Shown here one piece after another: positions 46,044 through 55,165 of a DNA stretch of 64,000 nt; position 1 is the first letter of the stretch; every line of letters begins with the position of its first letter. This DNA is from Arthrobacter sp. Soil736 (lineage in GTDB: Bacteria > Actinomycetota > Actinomycetes > Actinomycetales > Micrococcaceae). The position numbers were made by a program, and so were the translations under genes. A model generated the notes under the pieces. That model was given only the letters and a program-made list of their open reading frames with translations, was not told the origin of the DNA and did no database searches. Location of the stretch: assembly GCF_001428005.1 (NCBI RefSeq), contig NZ_LMSB01000009.1, positions 30,968 to 94,967 of the forward strand. The letters are read 5' to 3'.

Positions 46044-46086
46044 AGTTTCCGCTCACGCCGGGTCCGCACGTAGGGCCGAAAGTCAC
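46044..46086 (-). promoter_or_regulatory. DevR-type box and -10 of beta-CASP nuclease
   Basis: The reverse-strand box GTGACTTTCGGCCC (46073-46086) is followed 23 bp later by GAAACT (46044-46049), leaving a leader of about 115 bases. Confidence 0.5.
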
Positions 46087-46401
46087 GTCCGGAAGGCACG
46101 CGTGGCAAGCCGGTAGGACCTCTCCTGCCGCCCAGCCATTCCTGCGGTTAATGCCCGGAGTCGCCGTGGCCCGAAGCCGCTTCGCTTTCCTCGCCGGCCG
46201 CGCCGCTTCCCGGGACAGGCCCGCACCCTCCCCCATCGCCGAACGTGGTGTGAGGAGACCATGCCGGGCTCGATGCCGGCGCTGCGGTCCCCGCCGCCCG
46301 CATGGAGCCCGCAGCGCGTCGCTGACGGTGTAGCCAACTCAAGAAGTTCGCCGTCCGGCGGCCAATTGGTGTAGTTTCCGAGCGCAGGGAAACATCCGGT
46401 C

Positions 46402-46444
46402 GGGTACTTATGCCCTGTTTCGTATCGGGTCCCAGCCGTAGCAT
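46402..46444 (+). promoter_or_regulatory. DevR-type box and leaderless promoter of PNPOx gene
   Basis: GGGTACTTATGCCC (46402-46415), 23 bp, TAGCAT (46439-46444), seven bases, ATG at 46452. The box interior is divergent, but outer GGG/CCC and both spacings equal those at 9818 and 15081. Confidence 0.5.
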
Positions 46445-46451
46445 CGTCTGC

Positions 46452-46922
46452 ATGAATAGCAAAGACATGATCCCGGCAGCGGAGGTCCTCGACGCGCAAG
46501 AGTGCTGGAGGTTGCTCCGTGAAGCATCAGTGGGGCGTCTGGCCGTAATCGTGGATGACCATCCCGACGTCTTCCCCGTGAATTACAAAGTGGACAACGA
46601 ATCCCTTGTCTTCCGCACCGGAACAGGCACCAAACAACAGGCACTCGACGCAGGCATTCCGGTCGCCTTGGAGGCCGACAGGGTGAGCGCCGAATTCGGC
46701 GTGGCGTGGAGCGTTGTAGTGAAGGGGCGGGCCGTCAGGGCAACGTCCACCGACCAGGCCATCGATGCAGTTGGCCGCGCACTGTTCCCCTGGCAGGGAA
46801 TCGGCAAAGATTACCTCGTCAGGATCGAGCCCGACTCAGTCACGGGAAGACGCTTCACCCTCACTCCCACCACGCAGTGGACAACCCCCCTGGACGATGC
46901 CACTCGGGCCGGAATCGAATAA
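46452..46922 (+). CDS. Pyridoxamine 5'-phosphate oxidase-like FMN-binding split-barrel protein
   Basis: A 156-residue paralogue closest to the 15131 copy. AQECWRLLREASVGRLAVIV, DVFPVNYKVDNESLVFRTGT, VALEADRVSAEFGVAWSVVV, and GRRFTLTPTTQWTTPLDDAT at the end. FMN or F420 binding is expected from the split barrel; the reaction is unknown. Leaderless start predicted at 46452. Tail to tail with the acyl carrier protein gene (116-base gap). Confidence 0.88.
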   Translation: MNSKDMIPAAEVLDAQECWRLLREASVGRLAVIVDDHPDVFPVNYKVDNESLVFRTGTGTKQQALDAGIPVALEADRVSAEFGVAWSVVVKGRAVRATSTDQAIDAVGRALFPWQGIGKDYLVRIEPDSVTGRRFTLTPTTQWTTPLDDATRAGIE

Positions 46923-47038
46923 AAACCAGGCTTCGCGCCTCCGATACAGCCCCGGCCGGGAAGCCCGCTCGCTCAGGGCTGCCCGCTGCAGCGGTCGAAG
47001 CGGGCGCCGTTCTTCGCCCAGCCACGCGTTTAGCCTGC

Positions 47039-47281
47039 TCAGCCATGGGCGGCAAGGTAAGCGATCAGTCCTTTGACGGTGGCCACCGCAGGATAGTCCC
47101 GCTCGGGAATGTTGACGCCGGTGTCCGTGTCGATGGTTTCCACGAGCCGTAGGAAATCCAGTGAATCAAGTTCAAGGTCCTGCCGCAGCCGGGAATCCTC
47201 GCCCACGTCCGCCATGTCCACATCCGGCGCGACCTTACCGATGGCGGCATTGACCGCCATGCGGGCTTCCTGTTCATTCAC
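47039..47281 (-). CDS. Acyl carrier protein
   Basis: An 80-residue four-helix ACP with LRQDLELDSLDFLRLVETID; the Ser of DSLDF is the phosphopantetheine attachment site. The GTG start (47279-47281) overlaps the stop of the E2 gene, so it is translated as the last member of the acetyl-CoA synthetase/2-oxoacid dehydrogenase operon. An ACP in this position suggests that acetyl groups, or other acyl groups made by the complex, are passed to a carrier; that is inference. Confidence 0.88.
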   Translation of the reverse strand: MNEQEARMAVNAAIGKVAPDVDMADVGEDSRLRQDLELDSLDFLRLVETIDTDTGVNIPERDYPAVATVKGLIAYLAAHG

Positions 47282-48666
47282 AGCTCCTCCGGTTTCTGCA
47301 GCAGCTCTTCGATGCGCGCGAGGAAGCGGCCGCCGCGCAGGCCGTCGCTGACCCGGTGGTCGGCCGACAGGGTGGCAATGACCGCGTGGCGCACCCCGAG
47401 CATTCCGTCCTGTGCCCAGGGTTGTTCCATCACGCGCCCAAAGCCGACCATCGCGACTTGCGGGGGATAAATCACGCCATACACGCTCTCGACGCCGAGA
47501 TCCCCAAGGTTGGTCACCGTGATGGTCGGATCCGCCATTTCGGCACGCTGCAGCCGGCCGGCACGCGCGCGGCTGACGAGGTCCCGCAGTTGCTCCATCA
47601 GCACCTCCACGGGCAAAGTGTCGGCGTCGTGGATCGCGGGAGCCACCAGCCCGCCTTGGCGCAGGGCCACCGCGACGCCGAGATGCACCGAGGTGCTCGG
47701 CCGGAACCCGCCGTCGCCGTAGAAACCGTTGACTTCGGGTACCTCTCGGGCCGCAAGCGCCGTGGCCTTGAGCAGGAGTGCGGAGGGGACAAGTCTGGCG
47801 GCGACGGGACGCTGGTCGTTGGCGGACTGCATCCAGTCAACGGCGGCGCGCAGGTCCAGGGTGGTGCTCAGGTAGTAGTGCGGGATGGTCTTCTTCGAGC
47901 GTGACATCAGGGCGCCGATGGCGCGGCGCAGGCTGGCCACGCGCTCACGCGCCTCCGAAGGCTTGACGGGCTCTTCCGGCGTGCCGTTCGGGAGGGCCGG
48001 CGGGACGGGAGCGCGGATCTCGGGGACCAGCGCCTCCGCCTTGCCGACCGCGGCGCGGTGCACGTCCGCCTCGGTCACGGCCCCCTGCGGGCCGGTGCCG
48101 GTAATGGTGGCGAGCTCGACGCCGAGTTCGGCGGCTAACCGCCGGGCCCGGGGCGAGGACCGTATCCGGTTGCCGGGGCCGGCGGCGAGGGCATGCTCCA
48201 CGTCGGCCCGGGTGATCGCCCCGCCTTTGCCGGTGCCGTGAATCTGCGCCGTGTCCACTCCCAGCCGGTGCGCGAGGTGCCGGACCGGTGGCGCGATGAT
48301 GCCGGCTTCTTTCGGGGCTGCTGTCTCAGGGGCTTTGGGGGCGACAGCGTTCGGCGCCGCCGTCTTCGAAAAAGCAGCCTTACCCGCCGCCCGGCCGGGC
48401 GCCTCATGGGCCGGCGGGCCGGTCTCGGCCGGGGTCTGCGTGATCCGGGCCAGCGGCGTGCCCACCGGCACCGTTTCGCCGACGCCGACCAGAAGGTCAG
48501 CGACCACGCCCTCTTGGAAGGACTCCACGTCCATGATGGTTTTGTCGGTGTCGACGACGGCCACCAGATCCCCGCGGCGCACGTAGTCGCCGGGCTTGAC
48601 GAGCCACTCGACGAGCTTGCCGTGGTCCATGTCGGCCCCGAGGGAGGGCATCAGGAAGTCACCCAC
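47278..48666 (-). CDS. Dihydrolipoamide acyltransferase (E2) of a 2-oxoacid dehydrogenase complex
   Basis: A 462-residue E2. One lipoyl domain (about 1-75, lipoyl-Lys in [10 protein letters not shown]), a linker rich in Ala/Pro, and two consecutive peripheral-subunit-binding domains ([40 protein letters not shown]). The catalytic core has [13 protein letters not shown] (HRxxDG). It transfers acyl groups from E1 to CoA. The start GTG at 48664-48666 overlaps the E1beta stop by eight bases. No E3 gene is in the operon, so a shared dihydrolipoyl dehydrogenase must be used. Confidence 0.9.
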   Translation of the reverse strand: MGDFLMPSLGADMDHGKLVEWLVKPGDYVRRGDLVAVVDTDKTIMDVESFQEGVVADLLVGVGETVPVGTPLARITQTPAETGPPAHEAPGRAAGKAAFSKTAAPNAVAPKAPETAAPKEAGIIAPPVRHLAHRLGVDTAQIHGTGKGGAITRADVEHALAAGPGNRIRSSPRARRLAAELGVELATITGTGPQGAVTEADVHRAAVGKAEALVPEIRAPVPPALPNGTPEEPVKPSEARERVASLRRAIGALMSRSKKTIPHYYLSTTLDLRAAVDWMQSANDQRPVAARLVPSALLLKATALAAREVPEVNGFYGDGGFRPSTSVHLGVAVALRQGGLVAPAIHDADTLPVEVLMEQLRDLVSRARAGRLQRAEMADPTITVTNLGDLGVESVYGVIYPPQVAMVGFGRVMEQPWAQDGMLGVRHAVIATLSADHRVSDGLRGGRFLARIEELLQKPEEL

Positions 48667-49639
48667 GGGCCCCTGCCGCCTCCCGGGCCGCGGCCATGAT
48701 CTGCTCGACGGAGGGCAGGGCGGCCAGTTCCATGTGCTTGGAATAGGGGATCGGCACCTCCGCGCTGCAGACTCGGCCCACAGGCGCGTCCAGGTCATAG
48801 AAGGCGTTCTCGGTGATCCGGGCGCTGATTTCCGCCGAAATACTCCCGCTGCGCCACCCCTCGTCCACCACCACGGCCCGGTGCGTCCGGGTGACCGATG
48901 CGAGGATGGTCGCCTCGTCGAGCGGCCGGAGCGTGCGCAGGTCCAGCACCTCGGCGTCGATACCTTCCCCCGCGAGCTGCTCCGCGGCGTCGAGCACGGC
49001 AGGAAGCGTCCCGCCGTAAGTGATCAGCGAAATGTCACTGCCGGGACGCCGGATTGCGGCGGTGTCGATGTCCACCGGGCCGGCATTGTCGTCGAGTTCG
49101 CCGGCGACGTTATAGAGCGAGCCGTGCTCAAAGATCAGCACCGGATCCGGGTCCTCGAGCGCCGTCCACAGCATTCCGCGGGCATCCTCGAGAGTGGCCG
49201 GGACGAGGATGCGCAGGCCTGGGATGTGCGCATACCAGCCTTCAAGGCTGTGCGAATGCTGGGCGCCCAACTGGCGGCCGGCGCCGGTGGTCATCCGGAT
49301 GACCAGCGGCACGTGGAACTGCCCGCCGGACATGTGCAGCAGGGATGCGGCGTTGTTCACAATCTGGTCCAGGGCGAGGAGGCTGAAGTTGACGGTCATA
49401 ATCTCCACGATGGGCCGCATCCCGCCGAGCGCCGCGCCGATCCCGGCGCCAACGAAGCCGGACTCCGACAGCGGGGTGTCCCGGATGCGCTCGGGGCCGA
49501 ATTCCTCCAGCAGTCCCAGGCTCACCGCGAACGATCCGCCGTAGATCCCAACGTCCTCACCCATCAGGAACACGCCCGGATCACGCTGCATCGCGTCGCG
49601 GATCCCGGCGCGCAACGCCTCCCGGTAGCTGGACTTCAT
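48659..49639 (-). CDS. 2-oxoacid dehydrogenase E1 beta subunit
   Basis: 326 residues with the transketolase pyrimidine-binding region ([47 protein letters not shown]) and C-terminal domain ([41 protein letters not shown]). With E1alpha it decarboxylates a 2-oxoacid using thiamine diphosphate; pyruvate or acetoin are the likeliest substrates. ATG 49637-49639 overlaps the E1alpha stop (ATGA). Confidence 0.9.
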   Translation of the reverse strand: MKSSYREALRAGIRDAMQRDPGVFLMGEDVGIYGGSFAVSLGLLEEFGPERIRDTPLSESGFVGAGIGAALGGMRPIVEIMTVNFSLLALDQIVNNAASLLHMSGGQFHVPLVIRMTTGAGRQLGAQHSHSLEGWYAHIPGLRILVPATLEDARGMLWTALEDPDPVLIFEHGSLYNVAGELDDNAGPVDIDTAAIRRPGSDISLITYGGTLPAVLDAAEQLAGEGIDAEVLDLRTLRPLDEATILASVTRTHRAVVVDEGWRSGSISAEISARITENAFYDLDAPVGRVCSAEVPIPYSKHMELAALPSVEQIMAAAREAAGARG

Positions 49640-50637
49640 GGCGCGCTCCGCTCGCTGTAGACAAAGCGCGTGAGTTCCTCTACCGGCTCCAGCGTCCCGG
49701 CTTCGGCGAAGTCGACGGCGGCGCTGATCTCGGCCTCGGCGTCCGCCTGGAGCTGCGCCCAGTCCTCCTCGGCAAGCTGGCCCGCCGCCTCCATGCTGCT
49801 GCGGAGCAGGGTGATCGGGTCCCGCTCCTGCCATCTCACGACTTCGGCCTTCTCGCGGTACCGTTCGGGATCGAACATCGAGTGCGCGCGGAAACGGTAG
49901 GTGCGCAGTTCCAGGAAATGTGGGCCGCCGCCGGAACGGACGGCGTCCACGGCGCGACGTGCGGCCTCCTCCACGGCCAGGACATCCATTCCGTCCACAG
50001 CCCAGGCCGAGATCTCGTAGCCTGCGGCCTTGAGCGCGATGTCCGTCTGCGATTCCGAGCGGCCCAGTGCGGTTCCCATGGCGTAGAGGTTGTTTTCGCA
50101 GCAGAACAGCACGGGTAGTTGCCAGAGTGCGGCGAGGTTGAGGCTTTCGTGGAACTCGCCTTCCGCGACGGCGCCTTCGCCGAAGAAGCACACGGTGACG
50201 TTGGAGCGCCCTGCCATCTTGTCCGCGAGGGCCAGCCCGACGGCGAGCGGCAGCCCGCCGGCGACGATCGCGTTTCCGCCGTAGAAGTGCGTCGCGGCGT
50301 CGAAGAGGTGCATCGATCCGCCGCGTCCGCGGCAGCAGCCCTCCGCGTAGCCGTACATTTCGGCCAGGATCGCACCCGCGGCGACGCCGCGGAGCAGGGC
50401 ATGGCCGTGCTCCCGGTAGGTGGCGACGACGGCGTCGTCCGGGGACAGGGTCTCCAGAACGCCCGCCGCGACGGCTTCCTCTCCGATGTAGACGTGCAGG
50501 AAACCGCGGATCTTCACGGCGCTGTATAGCTCGACGCACTTTTCTTCGAGCTGGCGCACCCGGAGCATCTGCAGCAGCAGGTGCCGGCCGTGCTCGGGAT
50601 CCAGGGGGCTGCGTGTCGCGGACATGGGGTCGGTCAT
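49636..50637 (-). CDS. 2-oxoacid dehydrogenase E1 alpha subunit
   Basis: 333 residues. [41 protein letters not shown], ThDP/Mg motif [20 protein letters not shown] to [10 protein letters not shown], and the phosphorylation-loop region [14 protein letters not shown]. The organisation resembles PDH/acetoin dehydrogenase E1 heterotetramers. The start overlaps the acetyl-CoA synthetase stop (ATGA), giving a fully overlapped operon. Confidence 0.9.
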   Translation of the reverse strand: MTDPMSATRSPLDPEHGRHLLLQMLRVRQLEEKCVELYSAVKIRGFLHVYIGEEAVAAGVLETLSPDDAVVATYREHGHALLRGVAAGAILAEMYGYAEGCCRGRGGSMHLFDAATHFYGGNAIVAGGLPLAVGLALADKMAGRSNVTVCFFGEGAVAEGEFHESLNLAALWQLPVLFCCENNLYAMGTALGRSESQTDIALKAAGYEISAWAVDGMDVLAVEEAARRAVDAVRSGGGPHFLELRTYRFRAHSMFDPERYREKAEVVRWQERDPITLLRSSMEAAGQLAEEDWAQLQADAEAEISAAVDFAEAGTLEPVEELTRFVYSERSAP

Positions 50638-52478
50638 TTGTGATCCTCCGGCGGGGCCTTCGGAGGGGAAGCCTCGGGAGAGGACTCGATGGTTGAGGTG
50701 TCGCCCGCCGGCAAGCCTAGTTCGCGGGCCTTGAGTAGGCGCCGGACGATCTTGCCGCTGCGGGTCTTGGGCAGCGCGGTAGTGAATTCCAGCAAGCGGG
50801 GGGCCACCGCCGGGCCAAGCCGCTTGCGGGCGAAACCGATGATGTCCAGCTGCAGGGCCTCGGAAGGCTCCCAGCCCGGACGGAGCTCCACGAAGCCCTT
50901 GACGACCTCGCCGGCCACCGGGTCGGGGACGCCGATCACCCCGGCCTCGGCTACGGCCTCGTGCTCCATTAGGGAACTTTCCACCTCGAACGGGCCGATA
51001 AGGTGCCCCGAGGACTTGATCATGTCGTCGCCCCGGCCGACAAACCAGTAGTACCCGTCGGCGTCGCGTTTCGCGAGGTCCCCGGTGAGGTACCAGCCGC
51101 CCACGAAACAGCGGCGGTAGCGCTCTTCCTCGTGCAGATACCCGCGGAACATCGACGGCCAGCCGGGCCGGAGCGCGAGTTCGCCCGCCGTATCAGCAGC
51201 CGTCACGAGCACCGCCTCGCCGTCGCGGACAATCGGCCTGTCCTCATCATCGCGCGCCACGAGGGCAGCCTCGACGCCGGGCAGCGGCCGACCCATGGAA
51301 CCGGGCCGGATCTCCGTGGCTGCGTAATTGGAGACCATGATCCCGCCCGTTTCAGTCTGCCACCAGTTGTCGTGCACGGGCTGACCCCAGGCCTCCTGGC
51401 CCCAGACCACGACTTCCGGGTTGAGCGGTTCACCCACGCTGGCGACGAAGCGCAGGGCGGACAAATCGTGGCCTTCGGCGCGTTCCGCCCCGGCCTTCAT
51501 CAGCATCCGCAGGGCGGTGGGGGCGGTGTACCAGACGGTGACGCGCTGTTCGGCGAGGATCCGGTACCACCGGTCCGTGTCCATTTCCTCCTCGTCCACG
51601 ATAGTCGTCACCCCGTGGGTGAGCGGGGCGATCACGCCGTACGAGGTGCCCGTGACCCAGCCTGGGTCGGCTGTGCACCAGTAGACATCCCCGGGATGCA
51701 GGTCCAGTGCCAAGCTGCCGGTCGCATGGTGGGCGGTGACGGCGTCGTGCACGTGGATGGCTCCCTTCGGTGTCCCAGTCGTGCCACTCGTAAAGTGCAG
51801 CAAGGCCATGTCCTCGGCCTGCGTCACGGCAATCTCCCCGTCCGAGGGGGCTTCCCGCATCAGTGCGGCGAGGTCCAGGGTGCCTGGTTCCGGATCGCCG
51901 TCTGCGTCGGTCAGGAGGACATGCTGAAGCTCCGGCAGCGAATCGCGGAGTTGCGCAATCTTCCTGCGGTACAGCGCCCGCGTCGTGACCAGCGCCCGGC
52001 CCGATCCCAGGTGCAGCCGCTGACGGACCGGCTCGGGCCCGAACGCGGAGAACAGCGGACAAAAGACGCTGGCATTCTTGAATGTGCCGAGCACCGCAAT
52101 ATACAGGGCGGGCACGCGGCCGGTAAGTGAGAAGACGCGCTCCCTCCGCCCGATTCCCAGGCTGCGCAGCACGGCGGCGAACCGGTTGGTCTGCCCGGCC
52201 AGCTCCGCGAAACTGAAGGAATGGGTGCTGCCGTCGGCCCGGACGAAACGCAATGCCTCGCGGCCGGCGTGCTCACCGGCGGCATGCCGGTCCACCGCCT
52301 CGTACGCGATGTTGACGCCCCGGCCACCAGGCAGCCCCGAAAGGGCGCGCCGGGCTTCATCCCAAGAGAACGCGGCAAAGGCCGTCTCGTAGTCCACTAG
52401 ATTCGGCCGGACCGGGAAGCCGGAGATGTCCTTGGAAATGGTGGGCCAGCGGGTGGATGGTTCGGTTCCTGCCGTCAT
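50634..52478 (-). CDS. acsA: Acetyl-CoA synthetase (AMP-forming)
   Basis: A 614-residue ANL-family ligase: acetate + ATP + CoA to acetyl-CoA + AMP + PPi. ATP loop [62 protein letters not shown], and C-terminal [14 protein letters not shown] with the catalytic/acetylatable Lys. The start is set at ATG 52476-52478 ([10 protein letters not shown]). The open frame reaches 52904, but that extension has no ligase similarity and contains the DevR boxes. First gene of the operon. Confidence 0.92.
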   Translation of the reverse strand: MTAGTEPSTRWPTISKDISGFPVRPNLVDYETAFAAFSWDEARRALSGLPGGRGVNIAYEAVDRHAAGEHAGREALRFVRADGSTHSFSFAELAGQTNRFAAVLRSLGIGRRERVFSLTGRVPALYIAVLGTFKNASVFCPLFSAFGPEPVRQRLHLGSGRALVTTRALYRRKIAQLRDSLPELQHVLLTDADGDPEPGTLDLAALMREAPSDGEIAVTQAEDMALLHFTSGTTGTPKGAIHVHDAVTAHHATGSLALDLHPGDVYWCTADPGWVTGTSYGVIAPLTHGVTTIVDEEEMDTDRWYRILAEQRVTVWYTAPTALRMLMKAGAERAEGHDLSALRFVASVGEPLNPEVVVWGQEAWGQPVHDNWWQTETGGIMVSNYAATEIRPGSMGRPLPGVEAALVARDDEDRPIVRDGEAVLVTAADTAGELALRPGWPSMFRGYLHEEERYRRCFVGGWYLTGDLAKRDADGYYWFVGRGDDMIKSSGHLIGPFEVESSLMEHEAVAEAGVIGVPDPVAGEVVKGFVELRPGWEPSEALQLDIIGFARKRLGPAVAPRLLEFTTALPKTRSGKIVRRLLKARELGLPAGDTSTIESSPEASPPKAPPEDHK

Positions 52479-52484
52479 GGTTCC

Positions 52485-52567
52485 ATCGGACTCCCGCCCG
52501 GTCTTGCTGCCTAGAGTAGAAAGTCCCGCGCATGTGGTCCCTCGCACGCATCCGGGCAGAAAGTCCT
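52485..52567 (-). promoter_or_regulatory. Two DevR-type boxes and leaderless promoter of the acsA operon
   Basis: The proximal reverse-strand box GGGACTTTCTACTC (52514-52527) has one perfect half-site. It is followed 23 bp later by TCCGAT (52485-52490) and six bases later by the acsA ATG. A second box AGGACTTTCTGCCC (52554-52567) lies exactly 40 bp upstream of the first. Confidence 0.5.
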
Positions 52568-53455
52568 TTCGGATCCGTGTCTCCCGGGGCCGGACACTGT
52601 GAAGAACTGGGATATGACTACGTTCCATCGAAAAGCTGCAGCCACGCCTCCTGCGGGAGCAGAGCAGAGCGGAGCAGACGTATTTGAGTCTCGCGGAATT
52701 AGCCGTCGTGGTTGTCGTGATCTTTCTCGGCCCTGTGCCGGGCTGCTGATGCTGTTCCAGTTTTGCTTCCGCGTCCCTTCTCCGGTAGCCGATAGACCGT
52801 AGCTGCCCCGTCGTAGGATGCCGGTGCTCCCGTTCCCATGCATGGTCGTTCACGCCAGTCCCGGGAACCTCTTCGTCCCCATCTTCGCTGCTGACTTTGC
52901 CCATTACCGGATAGTCTCACAAGCCCGACAGGAGGAGAAGGACGAGGCCGTTAGTCATTGCCGGACTTGTGGCGTCGGGCCATGATTTTGTTCTAAGACC
53001 CCGCCGGTTTCACCGCAGTCATCCGGACGCCGATAGCAGCCGAAGAACAGGCAGACCAGAGGCATCTGACCGGCCCCATGAGCAGGTTCATCGGGGACCT
53101 ATTGGCCGGGAACCCGCCGAGTGGTTCCCGGCGACCATTCCAGCAGGTGTCCTGTATTGCGTTGCTTCTCTACACTCCTTAACTGCCGATGCCTGGCAGG
53201 TGTTGAGATGTCTGGTCCAAGCTTGGGGAGTCCACGCAGGGCAAGCGAGCCCAGCTTGTCGATGGCGCAGACTGCCGGACGCGTCCGTGGCGGCTTGGTG
53301 CAGGGCCGCCGAGACGGCGCATGATGACGAAAGCAATCGCTGGGACGAGCGCGAGGCTCCGGTGGTGATCAGTTTCGTCCGGATCCTGTCGACGGCCCAT
53401 GACGGCGCCATGGACGTGCGGGGGCCGTGCTCGCAATGGCATTCGCAGCACCGGC
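52568..53455. other. 888-base region without a confident gene
   Basis: Open frames exist on both strands (for example 52969-53475 plus and 53179-53451 minus). None has a ribosome-binding site with a recognisable domain, and composition in them looks like read-through of GC-rich DNA. A reverse-strand frame from ATG 52904 ([20 protein letters not shown]) is highly charged and might be a short real protein, but this is unsupported. Confidence 0.35.
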
Positions 53456-53498
53456 GGGCCTTTAGTCCCTGTTAGCCGTTTCCGCGCGGGTATCTACT
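53456..53498 (+). promoter_or_regulatory. Strong DevR box of hsp20
   Basis: GGGCCTTTAGTCCC (53456-53469) differs from the DosR consensus at one position. TCTACT (53493-53498), inside TATCTACT, lies 23 bp downstream. Hsp20 starts at 53556. Confidence 0.65.
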
Positions 53499-53555
53499 GA
53501 AAGAACACCGGCCCATCCATGGGGCTGTCCCTGCCCAGAGTTTGGAGAAAATACC

Positions 53556-54020
53556 ATGTCTGATTTGCTCAAATGGTCCCCGTTCGCTTCACCCCGGTGG
53601 CCGTTCAGCACCCTGTTGCGGCACCCATCGGAGCTGATGGACTCCCTGGATCGCATGTTTGACTCCGCGACCGGCCCTGCCCCGATCCGCGTCGAGGAAT
53701 TCGTCGACGGCAAGACCTTGGTGGTGCGCGCCGAGATGCCTGGCGTCGATTCCGACAAAGACGTGGAGATCACTATCGATGACGGGTACCTGCACATCCG
53801 GGCTGAACGCCAGGAAAAGGAAGAACACAAGGATAAAGGCCACTTCCGCTCCGAGTTCCGTTACGGTTCCTTCAGCCGGAGCATCCCGCTTCCCGAGGGG
53901 GTGAAGGAAGAAGACATCAAAGCCTCCTACAACGACGGGGTGCTGGAAGTCCGGACCCCCCTTCCCGACGAGGCTGCCCAGCCCGAGGCTCCGAAGAAAC
54001 TCCCGATTACCCGCGGTTAG
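53556..54020 (+). CDS. Hsp20/alpha-crystallin small heat-shock protein
   Basis: 154 residues with an alpha-crystallin domain (about 45-140): VRAEMPGVDSDKDVEITIDD, LHIRAERQEKEE, FRYGSFSRSIPLPEGVKEED and the final strand DGVLEVRTPLP. It is an ATP-independent holdase, comparable to the DosR-regulated Acr/HspX of mycobacteria. The ATG follows TTTGGAGAAAATACC. It has one of the best DevR boxes in the window, and the next gene starts two bases after its stop. Confidence 0.93.
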   Translation: MSDLLKWSPFASPRWPFSTLLRHPSELMDSLDRMFDSATGPAPIRVEEFVDGKTLVVRAEMPGVDSDKDVEITIDDGYLHIRAERQEKEEHKDKGHFRSEFRYGSFSRSIPLPEGVKEEDIKASYNDGVLEVRTPLPDEAAQPEAPKKLPITRG

Positions 54021-54022
54021 CG

Positions 54023-54391
54023 ATGCCCTTCTCGAAACGCGGCACCAGTTCCGGTGCCGGCGATTCCGGCACCGGAACTGCTCTGGAGATCAGATCCCTG
54101 TGGACCCGACTGGACCCAGAAACTCGGCAGTGGTTCATGGACCACACCGGCACCGCCATCGTGCCCCGCACAATCTCCGCGGCCCTGTGCCGGGCCGCGG
54201 AGCAACCGCTCCCCCAGGACCCCCACGGGCAGATCCGGCTCACGGCGGAGGACATGGTGTTCATCCGGAACCAGGCCCACAGCGCCTTCGCCGCCCACGG
54301 CACCAAGCGGTTTTTCGATGCAGTCCAGCCCGAAGACCACCGGCACGGCATCCCGTGGCGGTACAGCACAGGCGCACCGCCCCGGTCCTGA
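54023..54391 (+). CDS. Hypothetical protein co-transcribed with hsp20
   Basis: A 122-residue soluble protein starting two bases after the hsp20 stop. A Ser/Gly-rich start is followed by a probable helical domain (LEIRSLWTRLDPETRQWFMD, ISAALCRAAEQPLP, DMVFIRNQAHSAFAA). No family is recognised. The tight spacing supports a real gene, possibly aiding the chaperone. Confidence 0.6.
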   Translation: MPFSKRGTSSGAGDSGTGTALEIRSLWTRLDPETRQWFMDHTGTAIVPRTISAALCRAAEQPLPQDPHGQIRLTAEDMVFIRNQAHSAFAAHGTKRFFDAVQPEDHRHGIPWRYSTGAPPRS

Positions 54392-54655
54392 CCGCTGCTG
54401 TAACCCGTACCACCGCCATTGGAGCCGGGGCCACAGCATCCCACCCGATAACCGAGCCAGTTCCCCTCCGGGCGGGGATCTGAGGAATCCGTCGGCTGGT
54501 GACCCGAACGCACTACGAACTGCACAGAGGCCCCTTGGGCAGACAGCCACGGGAACATCGGGTTCACCTCACCCGGGCTGGCCGGGGCAGTATCCGGGGC
54601 CGCTGTACTGCCCGCCGCCGGGAGCCCCACCAGGCCGCACGAGAGAGGCACTGGC

Positions 54656-54991
54656 ATGGCTGAGGTACTGCGATATGAAGTCGGATCCGGGACTGTACTC
54701 GTTGAAGTGGATGGGGACAGTTATGGCGTGAACCACCCTGCCCGGAACGCAGAGGGAATTTTGAATGTGGGCCGGCGTCTGGAGGATGCTCTGGCCAGTG
54801 TCCGCCCAGCCGCCGCTGCAGTGGTAGAGGCAATGAGGGAAGTCGCTCCCGAGCACATGGAAATTGAGTTCGGAGTGAAACTGGCAGGGGACGCAGGGGC
54901 GGTCATTGCGAGAAACAGCGCAGACGGCCATTTTGTCCTGCGGTTGTCATGGTCTGCTGCGGCGGTTTCCGCGCTGGAGCAGGAAGAATAG
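54656..54991 (+). CDS. Trypco1 (trypsin-co-occurring domain 1) family protein
   Basis: A 111-residue protein: VLRYEVGSGTVLVEVDGDSY, a helix with LEDALASVRPAAAAVVEAM, then EHMEIEFGVKLAGDAGAVIA. This is the CU044_2847/Trypco1 pattern. Such domains typically accompany trypsin-like proteases in bacterial conflict or stress systems, but no protease gene is seen here. The ATG follows GAGAGAGGCACTGGC. The 264 bases before it (54392-54655) hold no convincing gene. Confidence 0.78.
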   Translation: MAEVLRYEVGSGTVLVEVDGDSYGVNHPARNAEGILNVGRRLEDALASVRPAAAAVVEAMREVAPEHMEIEFGVKLAGDAGAVIARNSADGHFVLRLSWSAAAVSALEQEE

Positions 54992-55006
54992 ACAACCGTG
55001 TAAGGG

Positions 55007-55028
55007 GCGGGACTTTTTGGAGTCCCGC
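55007..55028. terminator. Hairpin with DosR-like half-sites after the Trypco1 gene
   Basis: GCGGGACT (55007-55014) pairs with AGTCCCGC (55021-55028) around TTTTGG. It begins 15 bases after the Trypco1 stop and is probably a terminator. The half-sites equal GGGACT/AGTCCC with a six-base gap, as at 17837-17860. Confidence 0.4.
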
Positions 55029-55165
55029 GATTGACCGGGGACCGCCACGCGGCAGCCCGCCACGTGGGAACTACACCAGGGCCCTAAACAAGCCCCCACC
55101 TGGTGAACGCACCGTCAAAGGTCCAGTTCAAGTCCGGCTGGAATCCCTACACGAGGGTGAGCGTG

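Noticed and set aside
46083..46499. Reverse-strand ORF across the PNPOx promoter
   Set aside because: No ribosome-binding site or domain, and it crosses the box/-10 of the PNPOx gene.
52479..52904. N-terminal extension of acetyl-CoA synthetase
   Set aside because: The 142 extra residues have no ligase similarity and contain the DevR-type boxes; a start at 52478 fits family length and promoter spacing.
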